Shown piece after piece: positions 57,100-64,000 of a stretch of 64,000 nt of DNA. Numbering within the stretch: the first letter of the stretch is position 1; every line of letters starts with the position of its first letter. The DNA is taken from NCBI GenBank assembly GCA_032209605.1, contig JASFXZ010000016.1, positions 17,298,001 to 17,362,000 of the forward strand. Direction: 5' to 3'. The notes under the pieces were generated by a model. It was given only the letters and a program-made list of their open reading frames with translations. It was not told where the DNA came from and searched no databases. The position numbers were made by a program, and so were the translations under genes. Origin of the DNA: Mactromeris polynyma (taxonomy: Eukaryota; Mollusca; Bivalvia; Venerida; Mactridae).

Positions 57100-58384
57100 T
57101 ATGTATAGAATAATTGTAAATAATTCTAGTGTTATAGCATTGTAATCAAACTGGTAACACAATAAAGGTATGTAGTCTTGACTTTTTGTTAAACTATGCC
57201 TAGTTGTACATATGAGATAAACTTACGTAATTGCCTTCATACAGATCTACATATTCTACAACACTGCATTGTCAATTCTCTTATATCTTTCCCAGCACCA
57301 CTAACACACTAGTCTTATAGAGGTATTTAATATCCTGACCTACTCGCAGAGTTAGCGCTAGCATAGGAAATACCTGTATCAGTGTTTCCTGGAAACTTTG
57401 AAGAAAAGTTATAACGCAGTGTTTTAGAGTCAACTGTATGAAGGCATTAAATCAAATTTTCTCAAAACTTTAATTCAGCATATGTTGACCAAAAAAAAAG
57501 ACTATCTACCTTTAAGTATCATCAATTACTCTTGTACCAGTTCTACATTCAATAATTCTCAAACTTAAAGCAAGTGGTATTTCCCACATCCAGACATCTT
57601 TGTGTGAAAACAGTCCTTTTTGTAGAGGAAAAATAATTTTCTATAAAATATTTGAAAATCCGTGCAACAATAATTACAGCATAATTTCATAATTAACTAA
57701 TTGTTTCGGTTAAACAACACTCTGAGTATGTTTAACTGGTGAAGCAGAAAAATTCACTCCGTAAAATTCTGTTACTATGGTAATAATCTGATTTTGATTT
57801 TTTTGTCTAATTTTTTGAGAAATAAGCGTCTTGCATCATTTTTTTACATTTAATCCCATGGAAATGGTTACACACGCCAGGTATATAACCAAAGCACAGG
57901 AGATATAAATGGGATGCTAATGTAAAATTATCCACAAAAAAGGTGCATATCTACACAAAAAAACAACAACAGAATATTCGTTACCATGGTAACAAATCTA
58001 CATCAAATATTTGCGTTGTGTTCCAAAAGACGAAAATCTCACTTGAACACAATACAAGAATAAAAATTCTACACGTCTGTTTGAAATGAATGAAAAATCA
58101 CTTTATATTATATTTCTGTCAATATTTGAAAACACTGTGACAGGATATATATCCGACGAGAAGTGAAAAACTCGGCGACGTGAAATTACTATCATATCCC
58201 ACAATTCTTTGCTTTACTGATGCGCACACTTTTAATCCAGTTGCTTTGTTGTTTTACTTTCAAAGAATTGTAGACACATTTAGAATCCTTCCCATCATCA
58301 CTTCCTCCAGTTTCAAAATGTAACAGTGTTTATGATTGGACCATTTGATCACAAGACCTACAGTTCAGCCAATCAGATCACAGA
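57100..58384. other. Region downstream of Rab5
   Basis: AT-rich. Much of it may be Rab5 3' UTR (minus strand), but I cannot place the poly(A) site. No other gene is seen. Confidence 0.4.
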
Positions 58385-61300
58385 TTACTTACAACAGCCA
58401 CCTTCTGAGGCTTGATTCTGTTCATTTAATCTCACACCAGTTTGTGGTCGTTGGCTAGTTTGACCGCCACTATCACTTTTTGGCAACTTTTTAGCTGGAA
58501 AAACGAAGAACATAGAATACAATTTTACAATATTACGTCAGTAATCATCCTACATACTAAGGTTTGAATAGATTGAATAATTCCAGAAATACAATTTACC
58601 TTGTATTAGGCTAAATTTTTTAATGATTTTACTGAAGGGGAAATTTCTTTCTAAGTAGGGGGAAATTATATACTCAATACTCAAAAAGGCTCAATATCGG
58701 TCCCAAATTTGCCATTACAAAAAGGGCTGGAATGATTTATTGAATAACTTACCTATTGCCAGAAATATATCATTAACATTCATGGCAGTTTTTGCTGATG
58801 TTTCCATAAATAACAAACTGTTCTCTTCAGCATAACCTTGAGCTTCCTGCAAATAACAGAAATTATTTCATTACCATGACGACTCAAGGTTCTTATACAA
58901 CTATGGCAAGATTATCGTTTTAAAATAAAAAGAAACGTCCCAAGATTTCTGCACATTGATATTTACGTATAGTAACCACACATTTACTAGATATTGATGT
59001 CCTGGCTATGAACTTTCAAGTAAAAGGGCAATAACTCCTCCTCAGTGATGGATTTTTACCGACATCCACCCTGACCTGCACATTATTATCCTATGCTTAT
59101 GCGTCCAATATGAAATGAATCTACCCATCATCCCAACAGTTATTGATCGGAAACCAATTTGTTTTCGTAGAGGGAAGCACAGACTGGTGTTACACTTGTT
59201 TTCGTAGAGGGAAGCACAGACTGAGGTTACACTTGTTTTCGTAGAGGGAAGCACAGACTGGGGTTACACTTGTTTTCGTAGAGGGAAGCACAGACTGGGG
59301 TTACACTTGTTTTCGTAGAGGGAAGCACAGACTGGGGTTACACTTGTTTTCGTAGAGGGAAGCACAGACTGGTGTTACACTTGTTTTCGTAGAGGGAAGC
59401 ACAGACTGGGGTTACACTTGTTTTCGTAGAGGGAAGCACAGACTGGGGTTACACTTGTTTTCGTAGAGGGAAGCACAGACTGGGGTTACACTTGTTTTCG
59501 TAGAGGGAAGCACAGACTGGGGTTACACTTGTTTTCGTAGAGGGAAGCACAGACTGGGGTTACACTTGTTTTCGTAGAGGGAAGCACAGACTGGGGTTAC
59601 ACTTGTTTTCATAGAGGGAAGCACAGACTGGGGTTACACTTGTTTTCGTAGAGGAAAGCACAGACTGGGGTTACACTTGTTTTCGTAGAGGGAAGCACAG
59701 ACTGGGGTTACACTTGTTTTCGTAGAGGGAAGCACAGACTGGGGCTACACTTGTTTTCTTAGAGGGAAGCACAGACTGGGGTTACACTTGTTTTCGTAGA
59801 GGGAAGCACAGACTGGGGTTACACTTGTTTTCGTAGAGGGAAGCACAGACTGGGGTTACACTTGTTTTCGTAGAGGGAAGCACAGACTGGGGTTACACTT
59901 GTTTTCGTAGAGGGAAGCACAGACTGGGGTTACACTTGTTTTCGTAGAGGGAAGCACAGACTGGGGCTACACTTGTTTTCATAGAGGGAAGCACAGACTG
60001 GGGTTTCACTTGTTTTCATAGAGGGAAGCACAGACTGGGGTTACACTTGTTTTCGTAGAGGGAAGCACAGACTGGGGTTACACTTGTTTTCGTAGTGGGA
60101 AGCACAGACTGGGGTTACACTTTATGCCCCTGCAATAGTCTTTAAAGTTTAAAGGTCTGCTGGTTGAATGTCATGATAAAGTGTAATCTCCACTAGTCAA
60201 AAAATATCAACATAAATCTAGAGGGATAGGAGACATTGATATGAAGTAACAGTCACATTTACACTTATATATAGAAAACAAGGAAGTCAACCCCCCCCAC
60301 CCCTCACTACAATATAAATCAGACATTATAATACAAAATTTCAAAATCAGCTGAAAATTCGGCAAGGGATACAAGGGGACCGCTGAATGCCCCACAGTGG
60401 GTCCAGGGCATCAATCTCAAAAACAGCCCTTGCGAGCGTCAAATCGCGGAAATCTGTGGAAATTCTCATGCCTGTATAAATACTGTTTCTACACAATTAT
60501 AGAATTACAGCATACCTCAAACTCCACCATTCTTTTGTTCGACAAATCAGCTTTGTTTCCTGCGAGTGCAATGACTATATTTGGGCTTGCTTGTCTCTGC
60601 AATTCCTTCACCCAAGTCTTTGCCCGTCCGAATGTGTCCTGAAATAAACAACAGTAGCGCTGAATAAATAAATGTTTGATGGTGCACCGACAGTCAAGGT
60701 AATTTCCCATGAACAGAGACAGTGCTTACTTACTAGATACAGTGCTGTTGAAGTATAAAACTGAAGAATAAAAATACCAAGTTCCCGTGATCGTCTTAGT
60801 AATAGTTTATTTATGAAAAATGGTAACTGCAACATTGAGCATAGAATTTAAATGAAATCAGGGTGTGAGGTTATAAAACTGAGTTTGGAGACCAGTCTTA
60901 AACTCAAGCCTTTGATTGGTTGGTTCAAAATGCAGATTCAAAATTCACCAATGGTAAGTCTCCTAACTAATTTGGTAACCATGAATACTGATATATATAT
61001 ACGACTTACTTGATTTGTGATGTCGTATACAACTATTGCAGCTTGGGCTCCTCTATAATACATCGGAGCTAGACTGTGGTACCTCTCTTGTCCTGAAATA
61101 CACAACCACTAATCACTCTGATGATTTGGTAATGTAACATGACAGGGTTCTCACCAAAACCATGCTTGTGTCAAACGTTGTTGTCCTTCTTAGCAATTTC
61201 AAAGAAATGTTGCCAAAAACAGGAGTCTAAATGTAAAGTTGAGAATGATCCTGGGCTGATACGTACAATAATTGGGTATTTTTTCTGCACCAGAAGCCAT

Positions 61301-61592
61301 TTGTCCCTCTTAACTAAACACAGATGATATCAGATCAGCAAGGCAAAAATCTGTACACCTAAACATCGACCAACGTAACCTCTCCAACGGTGCGGGTCCA
61401 TTGATATATAAATTACCATATTAAGCTCGTGGGATTTACATCACTGTTTATTGTAATATACACGCTTGGATTGAGTTAATTAGGACAAATACGGTATTGA
61501 ATCTATGATAAAAGGATACATACCTGCTGTGTCCCAAATCTCAAACTTCACCGTTGTATCGTCCAAACATACAGTCTGTGTTAGAAATGCCG
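58385..61592 (-). CDS. RAB5: Rab5 GTPase, last five exons (5' part beyond the window)
   Basis: Exons: 61592-61524, 61092-61010, 60638-60516, 58846-58753, 58494-58385; phases agree throughout. The visible protein starts inside the [18 protein letters not shown] region typical of Rab5. It then has [20 protein letters not shown] (switch II), GNKADL (G4), ETSAKT (G5), and ends GGCCK, with the two Cys for geranylgeranylation. The N-terminus, P-loop and switch I exons are not found up to 64000, so they must lie further right. Rab5 controls early endosome fusion and endocytic traffic. The C-terminal CCK lacks the extra residues after CC seen in vertebrate CCSN ends. The intron at 58847-60515 holds a large minisatellite. 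Confidence 0.93.
59160..60125. repeat. 37-bp minisatellite, about 26 copies, in a Rab5 intron
   Basis: Units read tagagggaagcacagactgg then ggttacacttgttttcg, with few single-base variants (catag, cttag, ggggct). The copies are very homogeneous, which suggests recent amplification. The array fills more than half of the intron between the G4 and G5 exons. Confidence 0.95.
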
Positions 61593-61644
61593 CTAAAACA
61601 TAAAACAAAATAGAACAGTAATAACATGCCCATAAATACATGGT

Positions 61645-61850
61645 GGTATACAGGGGCTCCATCTGACCCCGGAGTTGACCTCTTGACCCCTGAAACTTCC
61701 AAATGGCCACATTAATAATTTGACCCTTAGGCTGAAGTGTCAATTTTTCTCTTAAGTATAGGTATTTTGGCAAAAACATGGTAAAATCCATTCATAAATT
61801 ATCAAAATGACCGTTGAGATAAAGCATCTAGTGGATCCCTCAATATCACC
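61645..61850 (+). repeat. Dispersed repeat R4, copy 3
   Basis: ctccatctgaccccggagtt, gacccctgaaacttccaaat, gtattttggcaaaaacatgg and aaattatcaaaatgacc match the order of R4 at 50771-51290. It lies in the most upstream visible intron of Rab5. Confidence 0.78.
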
Positions 61851-62394
61851 GAGGTGGTCGTTATTTCGAGGGGTTGTTTAAAAGAGGATTTACTCTACAT
61901 GAAGATAAAGATTTGCTATCAACTGGTACTTAGTTTATATTCACTGCAATTCAAGTGTTTTACCGTACAATATCTCTAAATAAATCTGATTATGTCACAA
62001 AGCTAATACAAACAAAGATGTATTGATTTATCTTCTAACTTCCTGGTAAATGTAAGAATGTTACGGAAGGAATTTAACAAAAGTCATAAGTACCAGTATT
62101 TATATGACATGTACCGAAATAAACCATGCTTCATGAAAGTTGCCGGAACATCTGACAGGTCGGATAAATTAAAACAGGTCATTAACAGCTTAACGCAAAG
62201 TCCCTGACAACTGTCTTCAGCAAGGTAACAAGCTACCACACAGTAAGTTATCTTGTAAGTTTCTCTGATTAAATGTCAGGCAATCCATGAAGCAATTTCA
62301 GGAAACCTGGTACATGTATTGATCAATAGTTCATTTAGAAATTAGACAAGTATTATACCAGAGGTTTTAGTTATGGGACTTTAAATCACATATG

Positions 62395-62545
62395 GTCAAG
62401 TAGCCATTCTGTGACTATTGCAGCTTTAGGGAGGAGAAAATCCTAAGGTGTACACCTGGGTAGATTTACCGACCTGCCATAAGCCAGCTGGATGACAGTC
62501 TCATTTATAAATCCTGGGTAGGATTGAAACCCGCAGCAGTGATTA
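62395..62545 (-). mobile_element. SINE family S1 fragment
   Basis: The minus strand reads gctgcgggtttcaatccta then ccagctggcttatggcaggt and cggt, matching the B-box and body of the element at 16243-16440. The head is truncated. Confidence 0.6.
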
Positions 62546-62910
62546 GAATTTTTTTGTCTGTACAATTTGATATTTTAGTTTTTATCAGACACGCATGGAA
62601 ATTAACACACCAACCTAAATACCACTACTACAAACCGACTGTGGTAAAACAAAAGTTGAAGGAAGTAAAAATTTTGCTAAAGGGAGATTGTACAAGGCAA
62701 TGTTGGACAGGTATTGCCGACAAGGTCGGACAGTATTTATGAAAAATGAGGTTTACACAACAATACGTGAAATTAGTATTTTACCCACAAAAAGACTGTA
62801 TATTCATTTACAAGAGCAAGTGAATGTAGTGATGGTATTAAATATATGACTACAAGTAACAGCATTAAAAGTTTCTCCTATGTAGACTTCAGGCTTAAAT
62901 TAAAATTAGG

Positions 62911-63561
62911 TTTGTTTGCCCTTTACCGACCGACCCGAGATTTAGCCGCCGACTCAAATAATTTTATTGCAAAATTCGGATTTTTTTTTTTTTTTTTTTT
63001 GGTTATAAACCCGACTATACACCATTATGTCACACTACGATGTGTGCAGTTTGTTCTTCTTAGTTACAAAACAATGACTATTTTTGTTTCATTATGTTTG
63101 CCTTATGATAACTTCCTCTTGCTTAGAAAAACTTTGGAACCCAAAGTTAGAAAAAAGTATGACACAAAAATGGTCATAGTTGCCCTTATAATATTTTCAT
63201 CAACAATTATTGAAGCCTCGTGCTCATACTCACTAAAACAGACGGGCTATATAAAGTATTAAAAATAAGTACACATAAAAGTGTCAATTTTGCTTTCATT
63301 TTACCAACATTAATTTTTTCTGAATTGATCCAAGCTTATGTTAACCATGTTTTTGACAACCACATGTCATTTAATCGTATCTTTTTTAATATTTACAATT
63401 ATTTTACTGTACCCGCCCACCCAATGTACCACATGCCAAAATTACCACGCACGAACAATACATTTCGACTAAAACATATTAAAATTTCCACAATAAAATA
63501 AAATATTTTTCCTACCTACCTACCCACCTCTTAAATCTAGGGTCGGTAAAGGGCAAACAAA
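62911..63561. mobile_element. Non-autonomous DNA transposon with 21-bp terminal inverted repeats
   Basis: Ends tttgtttgccctttaccgac (plus c) and the exact complement enclose about 650 bp. Similarity extends inwards through gagatttag / ctaaatctag. A run of about 22 Ts lies at 62979. The interior has short open frames but no transposase motif I can recognise. It lies in a Rab5 intron or the upstream flank. Confidence 0.8.
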
Positions 63562-63807
63562 TACTTTTTTAATTATGGCCTCACAGTAGTGGAGACACTT
63601 GAACCCTTATATTTATGGTTTGTGTCGTAAATTCTACAATACCAACAGATATATCTACATGACAACATGTACGAAGGTTGTCCCACTAAATCGTAGACTA
63701 GTTTCGTGAATCAAAATACCAGTCTGTATTGGGACAAAGTGGGATATGAGACCAGTCTGATAGAATACCACAGCCAATGGGAAACAACTAGTTACTAGCA
63801 TATCAGA

Positions 63808-64000
63808 CACTGCTATTACACACACCCCACATTTAGACATAACCCTTGCTATTACACACATCCCACATTTAGACATAACCCTTGCTATTACACACACCCC
63901 ACATTTAGACATAACCCTTGCTATTACACACATCCCACATTTAGACATAACCCTTGCTATTATACACATCCCACATTTAGACATAACCCTTGCTATTACA
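63808..64000. repeat. 36-bp minisatellite running off the right edge, at least 5 copies
   Basis: Units read ttgctattacacacatccca then catttagacataaccc. The array continues at position 64000, so its full length is unknown. Confidence 0.92.

Noticed and set aside
59160..60125. CRISPR-like array
   Set aside because: Repeats are directly adjacent without unique spacers, and the host gene is a eukaryotic Rab5; it is a minisatellite.
62846..63501. Two overlapping open frames of 138 and 93 codons
   Set aside because: They cross a poly-T run and lie inside the terminal-inverted-repeat element, with no recognisable domain.

Overview
The window looks like nuclear DNA of an animal, most likely a mollusc and probably a bivalve (inference). 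It is AT-rich, and its genes are split into short exons by GT-AG introns. I could rebuild five spliced protein genes by matching splice sites, reading phase and family motifs. The rest is introns and intergenic DNA packed with minisatellites, foldback MITE-like elements, tRNA-derived SINEs and one LINE fragment. No family name was checked against a database.

Layout. (1) 2196-17413, minus strand: a nine-exon gene whose product joins two B-boxes, a long coiled coil built partly from small repeated exons, and a C-terminal Deltex (DTC) domain. The last exon carries a coding minisatellite of 17 heptads placed where the DTC has its GYPDxxY loop. (2) 17.4-23.2 kb: intergenic DNA with a 5'-truncated LINE on the minus strand and a long dispersed repeat also present at 1-1085. 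(3) 23169-27287 (plus) and 29591-34922 (minus): two thioredoxin genes in tail-to-tail orientation with equivalent intron positions. Between and inside them lie a 52-bp satellite, several MITEs and an 860-bp foldback made of two inverted 5' ends of a Tc1-like transposon. (4) 35-40.9 kb: a 310-bp MITE, a strand-biased polypyrimidine tract, a 36-bp minisatellite and tRNA-like SINEs. (5) 40909-44367 (plus): a five-exon DegT/DnrJ/EryC1/StrS-type PLP aminotransferase. (6) 45.0-52.7 kb: five tandem arrays, including a 1.65-kb 27-bp satellite with higher-order structure. (7) 58385-61592 (minus): the last five exons of a Rab5 GTPase gene, whose 5' exons lie beyond the right edge. One of its introns holds a 37-bp minisatellite of about 26 copies.

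How the genes relate. They do not form one pathway. Two themes can be drawn from the families: ubiquitin/ADP-ribose signalling (B-box-DTC) and redox (two thioredoxins). Rab5 serves early endosome traffic, and the aminotransferase substrate is unknown. The most unusual items are the B-box-DTC fusion with its expanded loop, and three ultra-short palindromic insertions (24-35 bp) that share termini and are each flanked by a perfect 7-bp direct repeat.
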